Positions 31,940-38,762 of a stretch of DNA of 39,799 nucleotides are shown one piece after another. Made by a program: the position numbers and the translations under genes. Each line of letters begins with the position of its first letter. Position 1 is the first letter of the stretch. This DNA comes from a bacterium (GTDB lineage: Bacteria; Actinomycetota; UBA4738; HRBIN12): positions 1-39,799 of the forward strand of contig JAHEXX010000005.1 of NCBI GenBank assembly GCA_023251895.1. The letters run 5' to 3'. Below the pieces are notes generated by a model. It worked only from the letters and a program-made list of their open reading frames with translations. It ran no database searches and had not been told where the DNA came from.

Positions 31940-32455
31940 GTGAATCCGGTCTTCCGGCCGATGCGGGAGGACGAGTTCGAACCGTGGTTCAAGTGGGCCG
32001 TCGAGGAGTACGCGCGCGATGAGGCGCGCAGTCACGCCATCCAGCTTAAGTCCGCCCGCGAGCAGACGCGCGACGAGCTCCATCGTCTGCTCCCCGACGG
32101 CCTTGCCACGGAGGGGCACGGGCTCCTGATCGCGCAGGACGCGTCGACGGGGGAGCGGGTCGGCTACCTGTGGTTCGCACCCCGGGAGACCGAGGCGGGC
32201 GCCGTTCTTTGGCTCTACGACATCTACGTGGACGAGCCAGCCCGGGGCCGCGGCTTCGGGAAGGCGCTCATGCGTCACCTCGAAGAGGAGGCCCATGCCC
32301 TTGGTCTGTGCCGGATCGAGCTGAACGTGGACGGCAACAACGAGTGGGCGCAACGTATGTACTCATCGCTGGGGTACCGAGAGATGGCCCGTCAGATGTT
32401 CAAGACGCTGGATCCCCCGGAGGAGACGGTCCCTCAGACATCCAGCGACGACTGA
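31940..32455 (+). CDS. GNAT family N-acetyltransferase
   Basis: A 171-residue acetyltransferase of the GNAT fold. The acetyl-CoA loop reads DEPARGRGFGKALMRHLEEEA (about residues 98-117), preceded by the strand LWLYDIYV. The downstream strand IELNVDGNNEWAQRMYSSLGY is the typical motif B. The start is a GTG 5 bases after the icd stop, preceded by a short GGAG. It may share the icd transcript. The end overlaps the convergent DUF488 gene by 22 bases. The substrate is unknown. Confidence 0.9.
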   Translation: MNPVFRPMREDEFEPWFKWAVEEYARDEARSHAIQLKSAREQTRDELHRLLPDGLATEGHGLLIAQDASTGERVGYLWFAPRETEAGAVLWLYDIYVDEPARGRGFGKALMRHLEEEAHALGLCRIELNVDGNNEWAQRMYSSLGYREMARQMFKTLDPPEETVPQTSSDD

Positions 32456-32958
32456 GTCCCGACGTCGTACACGGGCCGGCCGCCCTCGATCCGCGCCGCT
32501 GGGTGCAGCGTGTGCGGCTGCGGCCCGGCATCGAGGAGGTGCACCACGTCGCAGCCTGCGGCGACGAGCGCGTCGGCGATCAGCTGACGGTGGCACCGCC
32601 ACCACACTGACTCGGCGCACATCACGGCCGTCGGTGTGTCTCGCGAGGTCTCGATCAGCCGGGCCAGGGCGTCGCGGAACCCGTCGGTATCCATATGATC
32701 GGCGTAGCCGCGGAACGCGGTGAGTGCGGTGTGGGGCGACTCCGGCATTGCCTCCCGGAACCCGCCGAGCTCCTCCCCCATCCACACGTATGGGATGTCG
32801 GCGGCTTGCAGGGAAGCGGTCAGAGCTTCCCGGGCGAACTGGGGGTTCCGCTTCGAGCCCGGGAATCTCCGGACGTCGACCAGCCGTCGTACGTGGGCCG
32901 CCCCTAGGAGTTCGAGGAACGCCTCGATGGGTCGGGTACCGTGCCCAATCGTGTGCAG
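32434..32958 (-). CDS. DUF488 family protein with no standard start codon
   Basis: Clear DUF488 sequence: HTIGHGTRPIEAFLELL at the front, VDVRRFPGSKRNPQF, YVWMGEELGG, and the C-terminal MCAESVWWRCHRQLIADAL. The first conserved residue is encoded 14-15 codons after an in-frame TAG (33001-33003). Those codons include no ATG, GTG or TTG. The only plausible initiator at the right place is CTG (32956-32958), giving 174 residues, a normal family length. The first standard start (GTG at 32785-32787) would cut off about a third of the domain. Either a CTG is used or the gene lost its start. Function in this family is unknown. Confidence 0.7.
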   Translation of the reverse strand: MHTIGHGTRPIEAFLELLGAAHVRRLVDVRRFPGSKRNPQFAREALTASLQAADIPYVWMGEELGGFREAMPESPHTALTAFRGYADHMDTDGFRDALARLIETSRDTPTAVMCAESVWWRCHRQLIADALVAAGCDVVHLLDAGPQPHTLHPAARIEGGRPVYDVGTQSSLDV

Positions 32959-33001
32959 GAGGGGCTTCGCGGACGTCGGATTCTCCCTATGAGCGGCTTG
33001 C

Positions 33002-33007
33002 TAGACT
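33002..33007 (+). promoter_or_regulatory. Possible -10 box for tRNA-Glu
   Basis: TAGACT about 27 bases before the mature tRNA 5' end, leaving room for a short precursor leader. Confidence 0.35.
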
Positions 33008-33033
33008 CTCCGGCGGCCCGACCGTGGCTCTCC

Positions 33034-33106
33034 GGTCCCATCGTCTAGAGGCCTAGGACACCACCCTCTCAAGGTGGAGACACGGGTTCAAATCCCGTTG
33101 GGACTA
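33034..33106 (+). tRNA. tRNA-Glu (anticodon CTC)
   Basis: Acceptor stem GGTCCCA/TGGGACT with a G1-U72 wobble and discriminator A. Further parts are the D arm TCGTCTAG...AGGAC, the anticodon stem CCACC/GGTGG with the loop CTCTCAA, and the T arm ACGGG-TTCAAAT-CCCGT. CCA is not encoded (ACCC follows). Confidence 0.96.
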
Positions 33107-33155
33107 CCCACGCCAGCTCATCCCTTCTTCCGACGGGTTTCCGGGAGTGTGATCC

Positions 33156-33203
33156 CTCTCTTACCTCCCTGGCCCCGGTCTCTTATGACCGCGGCCCTAG
33201 CAT
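33156..33203 (+). promoter_or_regulatory. Activator-type promoter of the secreted peptide gene, with two CTCTTA boxes
   Basis: CTCTTA occurs at 33158-33163 and again 22 bases later at 33180-33185. The second copy ends 12 bases before the -10 box TAGCAT (33198-33203), where a -35 box would be expected. No normal -35 box is present. The same box, -10 spacing and helical phasing occur upstream of the response regulator gene (35780-35813). This suggests that the OmpR-type regulator encoded nearby activates this promoter. Confidence 0.5.
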
Positions 33204-33235
33204 GAAGTTGCACTCCTCTAGAGGGAGGTGAACAC

Positions 33236-33610
33236 ATGAGGAAGAAACTACTGGCGGGGATAGTCGTTCCCCTGGTCGCCGTCCTCGGTCTCTGGTTCGG
33301 GTTCGGAGGGAGCGCGACGGCTCACGCTCCGAGGAAGGCAACGCACGTGTCGGGGATGTCCGTGGTCTCGACCGTACATCGGACGAGTCCGCACATCCGG
33401 GCGGTGCACCTGAAGCGGGCGAACGCGGTTCGCGCTGCGGACGTCGCAGCCGGCTCGGAGTCGGGGGCCGGTTCGGAATCCGAGACCACCACCGAATCGG
33501 AATCCGAGACCGGTACCGAGTCTGACGGGATCGACTGTCAGCAGGAGGGTAACTTCGAAGGCGTGAACGCGGCCGGCACTGGTCCGGGCTGCACGGGCGC
33601 CGGGGTGTGA
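33236..33610 (+). CDS. Small secreted Ser/Glu-rich protein
   Basis: A 124-residue protein with a signal peptide: MRKK, a hydrophobic core to about residue 24, and a likely cleavage after ATA near residue 29. Then comes a basic stretch (HLKRANAVRAAD), a low-complexity acidic block of repeated SES/TES units (about 72-97), and a C-terminal tail with two cysteines (DCQQEGN...GPGC) that may close a loop. A strong GGGAGG site, partly in the palindrome CCTCTAGAGG (33215-33224), lies before the ATG. No family is recognised. It converges on the two-component genes and shares their promoter boxes, so it is a likely target, and perhaps the signal, of that system. Confidence 0.7.
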   Translation: MRKKLLAGIVVPLVAVLGLWFGFGGSATAHAPRKATHVSGMSVVSTVHRTSPHIRAVHLKRANAVRAADVAAGSESGAGSESETTTESESETGTESDGIDCQQEGNFEGVNAAGTGPGCTGAGV

Positions 33611-33641
33611 GGCATCGTCCTGCTCCCCGTCGAGACGAAGA

Positions 33642-33696
33642 GATGATGCGGGGGCCGACCCGGGATCGATCTCGGGGAGATCGGCCCCGCATCATC
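33642..33696. terminator. Long stem-loop between the secreted peptide gene and the kinase gene
   Basis: GATGATGCGGGG plus GCCGA (33642-33658) pairs with TCGGCCCCGCATCATC (33681-33696), with one bulged base. The loop holds a further CCCG/CGGG stem. It lies exactly between two convergent genes, a good place for a two-way terminator. There is no T-run. Confidence 0.65.
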
Positions 33697-33723
33697 CATG
33701 CAGGCGAGCGGGCTGATCGAGCC

Positions 33724-35091
33724 TCAAGTCTTGATGGCCAGTGTGACCCGGGCCCCACCTTGGGGGCGGTTCTCCGCGAGCGCGGTCCCACCGTGCGCCT
33801 CGGCCACCGCTCGCACGATCGCCAGGCCGAGTCCAGCGCCGCCCCAACTGCCATCCTCCGTAGGACCGCGCGCGAAAGGCTCGAACGCTCGGTCCAGGAA
33901 CCCGGGCGGGAACCCCTGCCCGTCGTCCTCGACCACGATGCGCACGATGCCGTCGGCGCGGTCGGCCCGAAGCACGATCTCGCCTCCATCGCCGGTGTGT
34001 CGAAGGGCGTTGTCCAGGAGGTTCTCCACGGCTTGCCGGATCCGGATGGGATCGATCGAGGCCGTCTCATCCGGTCCCTCGACCTCGATCCGGACGCCCG
34101 ACTCCCGGGCCTGGCCCTCGTATAGGGTGCGGGTCTGCAGGAGCAACTCGTGGATCGACACCGACTCGCGATGAAGCGGCAGCTGGCCTTCGGTCGTACG
34201 GGCGAGGACCAGGAGGTCTTCGGCAAGGCGAACCACGCGGTCCGTTTCCTCCAGAGCGTCGCGGAGGGCGCTCTGGAGTTCCCCGGCACTCCGGGAACGG
34301 CTGAGGGCCAGCTCGAGCTGCACCTTCAAGGCGCCCAGGGGCGTACGGAGTTCGTGGCTCGCATCATCGACGAACCGGCGCTCTCGCTCGAAGGCTCTCT
34401 GGAGCCGATCGAGCATCGAGTTCAGGGTCGTGCCCAGGCGCGCCAGCTCGTCATTCGTCGAGGGCACGGGCAAGCGCCGATCTGGTTCGGAGACGGAGAC
34501 GGCGGCGGCCTCGCGTCGCATCCGTTCGACCGGGCGCAGGGCCGCCCCGGCGAGAACCCAGCCTCCGACCGACGTGAGGGCCAGGACCACCGGGCCCCCG
34601 AGAGCCAGAAGGAGCAGGAGTCGGTGCAAGGCCCCGTCGCGGCTGAGTAGGGCCGCTCCGACGATCACGTAGAGGGGGTTGCCGGACTCGCGCACCGGCA
34701 AGGCGAGCAGGCGCACGCGACCCGCGAACCCCCGGATGTTCCGGTCGATGAACATCGGACGTCGGACGGACGCCAAGGATCCCGCGGGCAGCAGGGGGGC
34801 ATCGACCACAGCCGAGCTCGCTTCGACGATCGCCCCCGACGGGTCCAGGACCTGGGCGAAGGCCTCTCTCGGATCGACGAGCGCCCCGGGGGCATCGCCG
34901 AAGTTCAGCCCCCCTTGGCCGATGCCGGCCGCGAGGACCTCAGCCCTCGAGCGAAGTCCCGTGTCGATCTGTTGGTCAAGCTCTGCCCCAAGCCGCGTGT
35001 AGAGGAACGCGCCCAGCCCACCGAGGACGAGGGCCATCCCCACCGCGAAGACCAGGGTGAGGCGAACCCTAAGAGGAAGTCGCATCCGCAC
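33724..35091 (-). CDS. Membrane sensor histidine kinase (OmpR-type partner)
   Basis: A 455-residue classical kinase. TM1 lies at about residues 11-31, then an extracytoplasmic domain (32-155), TM2 at about 157-184, and a HAMP linker (185-235). The HisKA domain has the phosphoacceptor His246 in DDASHELRTPL. The ATPase domain has ENLLDNALRHT (N box), DDGQGF (G1) and GLGLAIV (G2). The start is the GTG at 35091 or the ATG two codons later; both overlap the response regulator end by about 20 bases. The extracytoplasmic domain has no recognised fold but would face the same compartment as the secreted peptide. Confidence 0.95.
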   Translation of the reverse strand: MRMRLPLRVRLTLVFAVGMALVLGGLGAFLYTRLGAELDQQIDTGLRSRAEVLAAGIGQGGLNFGDAPGALVDPREAFAQVLDPSGAIVEASSAVVDAPLLPAGSLASVRRPMFIDRNIRGFAGRVRLLALPVRESGNPLYVIVGAALLSRDGALHRLLLLLALGGPVVLALTSVGGWVLAGAALRPVERMRREAAAVSVSEPDRRLPVPSTNDELARLGTTLNSMLDRLQRAFERERRFVDDASHELRTPLGALKVQLELALSRSRSAGELQSALRDALEETDRVVRLAEDLLVLARTTEGQLPLHRESVSIHELLLQTRTLYEGQARESGVRIEVEGPDETASIDPIRIRQAVENLLDNALRHTGDGGEIVLRADRADGIVRIVVEDDGQGFPPGFLDRAFEPFARGPTEDGSWGGAGLGLAIVRAVAEAHGGTALAENRPQGGARVTLAIKT

Positions 35092-35761
35092 CGTCGACCG
35101 CCAGGCGGTAGCCGACCCCGCGGATGGTCTGCAGCGTGCGCAGGCCGAAGGGCCGGTCGATCTTCTCCCTCAGGTAGCCGATGTAGACATTGACGACGTT
35201 GGAGTCCCCCTCGTACGCGAAGTCCCAAACGTGCTCCAGGAGCTTGGTACGGGAGAGCACTTCCCCCGCGTGGCGCATGAAGTACTCGAGGAGCGCGAAC
35301 TCCGTGGGGGTGAGGTCGATGGGGATGGTGCCCCGATGCGCGCTGTGGGCCCCGGGGTCGAGCCTCAGATCCCCCACGATGAGCGCGGGAGGGCGTTCCT
35401 CGGATGGGCGCCGGACCAGGGCCCGGAGGCGAGCAAGCAGCTCGGCGAAGGAGAAGGGCTTGATCAGGTAGTCGTCGGCCCCCAGATCGAGACCGCGGAC
35501 CCGATCCTCGACCGCGTCTCGGGCGGTGAGCATCAGGACCGGTTGCGACCGGCCGCTCCCCCGGATCCTGCGGAGCACTTCGAAACCGTCGAGATCGGGG
35601 AGCATCACGTCGAGCACGATCGCGTCGTACTCGGTCTCGGAGGCCAGCCAGACCCCCTCTTGCCCCGTCGAGGCGAGGTCCACGGCATACCCCTCCTCCT
35701 TCAGGCCCTGCCGTACGAGTTTGGCCATCCTTGGGTAGTCCTCGACCACGAGAACACGCAT
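35069..35761 (-). CDS. OmpR/PhoB-family response regulator
   Basis: A 230-residue regulator. The receiver domain has the acidic pair in VVEDY, the phosphoacceptor Asp51 in VLDVMLPD, a Thr/Ser switch in LMLTARDA and the Lys in DDYLIKPFSF. The C-terminal winged helix has LTPTEFALLEYFMRH, LSRTKLLEHVWD and RTLQTIRGVGYRL. The ATG at 35759-35761 follows GGGAGGATGG. An open frame further upstream is only leader sequence. It is translationally coupled to the kinase gene. CTCTCA/CTCTTA direct repeats 11 bases apart upstream suggest autoregulation. Confidence 0.96.
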   Translation of the reverse strand: MRVLVVEDYPRMAKLVRQGLKEEGYAVDLASTGQEGVWLASETEYDAIVLDVMLPDLDGFEVLRRIRGSGRSQPVLMLTARDAVEDRVRGLDLGADDYLIKPFSFAELLARLRALVRRPSEERPPALIVGDLRLDPGAHSAHRGTIPIDLTPTEFALLEYFMRHAGEVLSRTKLLEHVWDFAYEGDSNVVNVYIGYLREKIDRPFGLRTLQTIRGVGYRLAVDGADATSS

Positions 35762-35779
35762 CGTCCATCCTCCCGGTTC

Positions 35780-35813
35780 ATGGTAAGGAACCCACATAAG
35801 AGAGTTGTGAGAG
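35780..35813 (-). promoter_or_regulatory. Activator-type promoter of the two-component operon
   Basis: On the minus strand, CTCTCA (35808-35813) and CTCTTA (35797-35802) are direct repeats 11 bases apart, the usual phasing for an OmpR/PhoB dimer. CTCTTA ends 11 bases before the -10 box TACCAT (35780-35785). The nine bases CATAAGAGA at 35795-35803 recur exactly, inverted, at 33179-33187 in front of the secreted peptide gene. Confidence 0.5.
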
Positions 35814-35827
35814 CCGATCCCTCTCAC

Positions 35828-36061
35828 TGCGGTACGGGGCGAAGTCGGCTGCGAACAGAACGATCTGTAGGTGTCCCGCACCCTCCTCAGAGGATCATCG
35901 AACTTTCTGATCTGCGGTTCCTATCTACCGGTCGTTCGGCTCATCCATCCAACTCGCACACGGCTTACCGAACCGTCCCTGTTTCACACCTTGTTCGCAA
36001 CGTCGATAGCGTTCTGCGCGGTGAACGTGGTCGAGGGACCCATCACGGTGAATCTGAGCCC
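35828..36061. other. Intergenic stretch with no supported gene
   Basis: With the promoter at 35762-35827 this makes 300 bases between the regulator start and the peptide gene end. Visibly lower GC than its surroundings. I see no RNA gene and no frame with both a start signal and coding character. A 19-20 codon minus-strand frame (start near 36040) has no ribosome binding site. Confidence 0.4.
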
Positions 36062-36304
36062 TCAGACAAGCCAATCGATGCTGGTGGGCGCGGGATCGCC
36101 CTGCATGAGGACCCCGGTCGCCCCGCCCCGGGACAAGGGTGATGCGGCCCCGCACCCCGAGGCGGGGTCACAGGAGGAGGAGAGAGACTCGAGCTCCTGG
36201 TCGGTCGTCTCCGATATCTGCTCCCGAACCGCAAACCGATCACTAAGCGCATCCTGATAGAGGAACGAGATCGAATCCTCCGGGTCTTTGGTCAGGCTGG
36301 TCAC
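36062..36304 (-). CDS. 80-residue peptide with a leader-like N-terminus and Cys/Ser/Gly-rich tail (RiPP-like)
   Basis: The GTG start has a good AGAGGAG ribosome binding site 6 bases upstream, better than most genes in the window. The first part (to about residue 41) is acidic and helical, with a DQELESL segment like those at the end of RiPP leader peptides. It is followed by SSSCDPASGCGAAS and a Gly/Ala/Pro-rich tail ending in a hydrophobic residue. There is no signal peptide. It lies upstream of the two-component genes on the same strand, but about 300 bases away. No modification enzyme is in the window. It may instead be a small regulatory or zinc-binding protein. Existence is moderately supported; function is unknown. 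Confidence 0.5.
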   Translation of the reverse strand: MTSLTKDPEDSISFLYQDALSDRFAVREQISETTDQELESLSSSCDPASGCGAASPLSRGGATGVLMQGDPAPTSIDWLV

Positions 36305-36611
36305 GAACGCTCCTCTGGGGCTCCAAGGCCCTGGGGAACGATCGGCGTGAACTCCAGGCGGGTCGAAGCCGTTGCCAGATCGACTGGCGACCCCAAAAGG
36401 GGGTTGTCCCAGTCGATCGGAAGGGTTTCATGGGTGCGGGCGCGACCACCCGACGCTGTTTTTTCTTCGCGGTGGGCCTCCCGCCCGCTTCATCGCACTC
36501 ATGTTGTTCTCACGCCCGTTGGGCTAGTCTCCGGGAGCCGCCGGCCCCGTTCGATCGGCACGCGGGGCAAGGCTCGAACGCGTCGACAGGAACGAAGGTG
36601 AGGCCCGAACC
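36305..36611. other. Intergenic region between divergent genes, containing a long stem-loop
   Basis: About 307 bases without a supported gene. It holds the stem-loop at 36378-36418 and a possible TAGTCT -10 box for the propeller gene near 36523, with GAAGGTGAGG before its TTG. The open frames here (for example 36347-36601) lack start signals. Confidence 0.45.
36378..36418. other. Strong stem-loop in the divergent intergenic region
   Basis: An outer stem GATCGACTGG (36378-36387) pairs perfectly with CCAGTCGATC (36409-36418). Inside it CGACCCC (36388-36394) pairs with GGGGTTG (36400-36406), leaving an A-rich loop and a two-base bulge. The whole has about 17 pairs in 41 bases. No gene ends here, so it is probably not a terminator. 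It lies 74 bases before the start of the 80-residue peptide gene and could be part of its leader, an operator, or a small RNA. Confidence 0.55.
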
Positions 36612-37793
36612 TTGCGAGGGCAGGACAGGCACGAGTCGCGCGACAGGATCCGCTTTGGGGTGGCCGTCCTCACCCTCGTCCTGGCCAGCGGCGTCGTGTG
36701 GGGGGCGAGGGCCGCCGACCACCGCGATCCGGTCACGGCCCCGCATCATCGGCAGCGGTCCGTCACGACGAGTCCGCACGCCGAGCAATCGACGCCTCCC
36801 CACACGCGGCCGAACGTGTACGCGGCCATCGCTGCCGGCGGCTTCAGCCCCGCCGTTGCCGGGGTCCCCGAGCGCGTCTACGTCCCGAACGGCGTGCCCG
36901 GGACCGTGGAGGTCATCGATCCGAAGACCTTCCGGGTCATCCGGCGAATGCACGTGGGGAGCTTCCCCGAGCACGTCACGCCGTCGTGGGACCTGCGGCG
37001 CCTCTACGTCGACGCGTCGCACTCCAGTTCCCTGGCGGTCATCGACCCCCGAACCGGGAGGGTGGTCAGGACCATCCGGGGCATCGACCACCCCTACAAC
37101 CTGTACTTCACCGTCGACGGGAAGAAGGCCATCGTGGTGGCCGAGTACCACGATGAGCTCGATTTCCGCGACCCCCGAACCTGGCGTCTGATCAAGCGGG
37201 TGCCCATCCCGGGGAACGGGCCCGACCACGCCGACTTCTCCGCCGACGGCCGATATCTGCTCATCAGCACCGAGTTCGACGGGAACGTATTCAAGGTCAG
37301 CACGGGCCCCATGCGCGTGCTCGGCCGGGTCCACGTGGGTGGTCTGCCGGTCGACGTGAAGCTCGCTCCCAACGGCTCGGCGTTCTACGTCGCCAACCAG
37401 GGGCTGAGTGGGGTGTCCGTGATCGATCCGGTCCGCATGCGCCAGATCGGGTTCATCCACACGGGAGCGGGCGCCCACGGGATGGCGGTCAGCCGGGACG
37501 CGAGGTTCTTGTACGTGAGCAACCGGCTGGCGGGAACGATCTCGGTGATCCGCTTCGCGACGCGGCGGGTGGCGCGAACGTGGCGGATCGGCGGGAGCCC
37601 GGACATGCTCCAGGTCTCTCCGGACGGGAGCCAACTGTGGGTGTCGAACCGGTTCGGCGACACGGTGACCGTGCTGAGCACCAGGAACGGCAGGATCCTG
37701 CACCAGATCGTGGTCGGTCCCGATCCTCACGGGCTCACGTACTTCCCCCAGCCTGGCCGCTTCAGCCTGGGGCACAACGGTGTCTACCGGTAG
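36612..37793 (+). CDS. Secreted YncE/YVTN-type beta-propeller protein
   Basis: A 393-residue exported protein. It has a signal peptide or membrane anchor at about residues 12-34, then a Pro/His-rich linker. Seven or so blades follow, of the type VxVIDPxTxRVxRxIxVG....HxxxxSPDGxxLYV. They include YVPNGVPGTVEVIDP, YVDASHSSSLAVIDP, YVANQGLSGVSVIDP, YVSNRLAGTISVIR and WVSNRFGDTVTVLS. The start is a TTG after GAAGGTGAGG; no ATG or GTG in frame gives a better signal peptide. YncE-type propellers bind DNA or metals or act as scaffolds; the role here is unknown. The next gene overlaps its end by 14 bases. Confidence 0.85.
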   Translation: MRGQDRHESRDRIRFGVAVLTLVLASGVVWGARAADHRDPVTAPHHRQRSVTTSPHAEQSTPPHTRPNVYAAIAAGGFSPAVAGVPERVYVPNGVPGTVEVIDPKTFRVIRRMHVGSFPEHVTPSWDLRRLYVDASHSSSLAVIDPRTGRVVRTIRGIDHPYNLYFTVDGKKAIVVAEYHDELDFRDPRTWRLIKRVPIPGNGPDHADFSADGRYLLISTEFDGNVFKVSTGPMRVLGRVHVGGLPVDVKLAPNGSAFYVANQGLSGVSVIDPVRMRQIGFIHTGAGAHGMAVSRDARFLYVSNRLAGTISVIRFATRRVARTWRIGGSPDMLQVSPDGSQLWVSNRFGDTVTVLSTRNGRILHQIVVGPDPHGLTYFPQPGRFSLGHNGVYR

Positions 37794-38727
37794 GCGCGCC
37801 GCCATCGCGTGCCTCGTTCTTCTCGCGTTCTCGACATCTGCCCCCGTCCCGCCTCGGGCCGCAGCCGCCCCACGGCGGGTCGCCGATGTCGGGCCGGTTC
37901 CCCAACCCGCCGTCGCCGTCTTCGGTCCAACCCACATCGTGGTCATCGTGATGGAGAACAAGGAGTACGGCAGCATCATCGGTTCGCGCTCCGCCCCGTA
38001 CATCAATTCCCTCGCCGGAAGCTATGTGCTCCTCACCCGCGCGTACGCGGTCTCCCACCCGTCGCTCCCGAACTACCTCGCGTTGACCTCAGGATCCACC
38101 CACGGGCTCAGGTCCAATTGCACGACCTGCTACAAGAACGGGAGAAACATCGTCGATCAGCTGGCCGCCCACCACATGGGGTGGAAGGCGTACATGCAGT
38201 CGATGCCGAGGGCCTGCTTCACGGGCTCCTCGGCCGGCAGAGGGTCGCAGCAATACGCGAAGAGACACAACCCGTTCATGTACTACAACGACGTCAGGAC
38301 CAACGCGGCTCGGTGTCACAGGGTCGTCCCGTTCACCCGGTTCCCGGGGGATCTCCGGCGCGGTCTGCCGCGGTTCGCGTGGATCACGCCGAATCTGTGC
38401 AACGACATGCACTCGTGCAGCGTCGCGACGGGGGATGCGTTCCTCCGTGCGTGGATCCCCAGGATCCTCCCCAAACTCGGACCTCGCGGCATCCTGATCC
38501 TGGCGTTCGACGAGGGCTTCACGCATGCGGGGTGCTGCGGGGTGCGCTCAGGTGGTGGACACGTGGCCGCGGTCATCGCCGGGCCCGGCGCGAAGCAAGG
38601 CGTGCAGCTAGCCAGGTCGGTCAACCACTACTCGATCCTGCGTCTCATCGAGCGCGCGTGGGGGTTCGCCGCCTTGGGCCACGCCCGAGCCCGCAGGACC
38701 CCGTCGATCATCGGCTGGAGCCGCTGA
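37780..38727 (+). CDS. Secreted phosphoesterase (acid phosphatase / phospholipase C superfamily)
   Basis: A 315-residue exported protein with a signal peptide (about residues 1-30, cleavage near AAAA). The front motif IVVIVMENKEYGSIIG is typical of the family that includes AcpA acid phosphatases and bacterial phospholipases C. Further motifs are SHPSLPNYLALTSG and FAWITPNLCNDMHS, and the late metal-site region ILAFDEGFTH and GGGHVAAVIAG. Eight cysteines suggest disulfides. The GTG start lies inside the propeller gene, with GGGG 7-8 bases upstream, so the two secreted proteins are co-translated and probably act together at the cell surface. The substrate is unknown. Confidence 0.88.
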   Translation: MSTGRRAAIACLVLLAFSTSAPVPPRAAAAPRRVADVGPVPQPAVAVFGPTHIVVIVMENKEYGSIIGSRSAPYINSLAGSYVLLTRAYAVSHPSLPNYLALTSGSTHGLRSNCTTCYKNGRNIVDQLAAHHMGWKAYMQSMPRACFTGSSAGRGSQQYAKRHNPFMYYNDVRTNAARCHRVVPFTRFPGDLRRGLPRFAWITPNLCNDMHSCSVATGDAFLRAWIPRILPKLGPRGILILAFDEGFTHAGCCGVRSGGGHVAAVIAGPGAKQGVQLARSVNHYSILRLIERAWGFAALGHARARRTPSIIGWSR

Positions 38728-38749
38728 CCCCCCGGATCCCATCTCCTCG

Positions 38750-38755
38750 TACCCT
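38750..38755 (+). promoter_or_regulatory. -10 box for galT, leaderless type
   Basis: TACCCT with 7 bases to the ATG at 38763 and no ribosome binding site. Confidence 0.45.
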
Positions 38756-38762
38756 TCTACCC

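Noticed and set aside
33034-33106. G1-U72 wobble of tRNA-Glu as an anomaly
   Set aside because: To my knowledge this pair is common in actinobacterial tRNA-Glu genes.
35981-36042. 19-20 codon minus-strand frame after the 80-residue peptide gene
   Set aside because: Short, no ribosome binding site, no coding support.
35871-36257. 128-codon plus-strand frame opposite the 80-residue peptide
   Set aside because: No start signal; the minus-strand frame has a strong ribosome binding site and a more protein-like composition, so this one is taken as the shadow.
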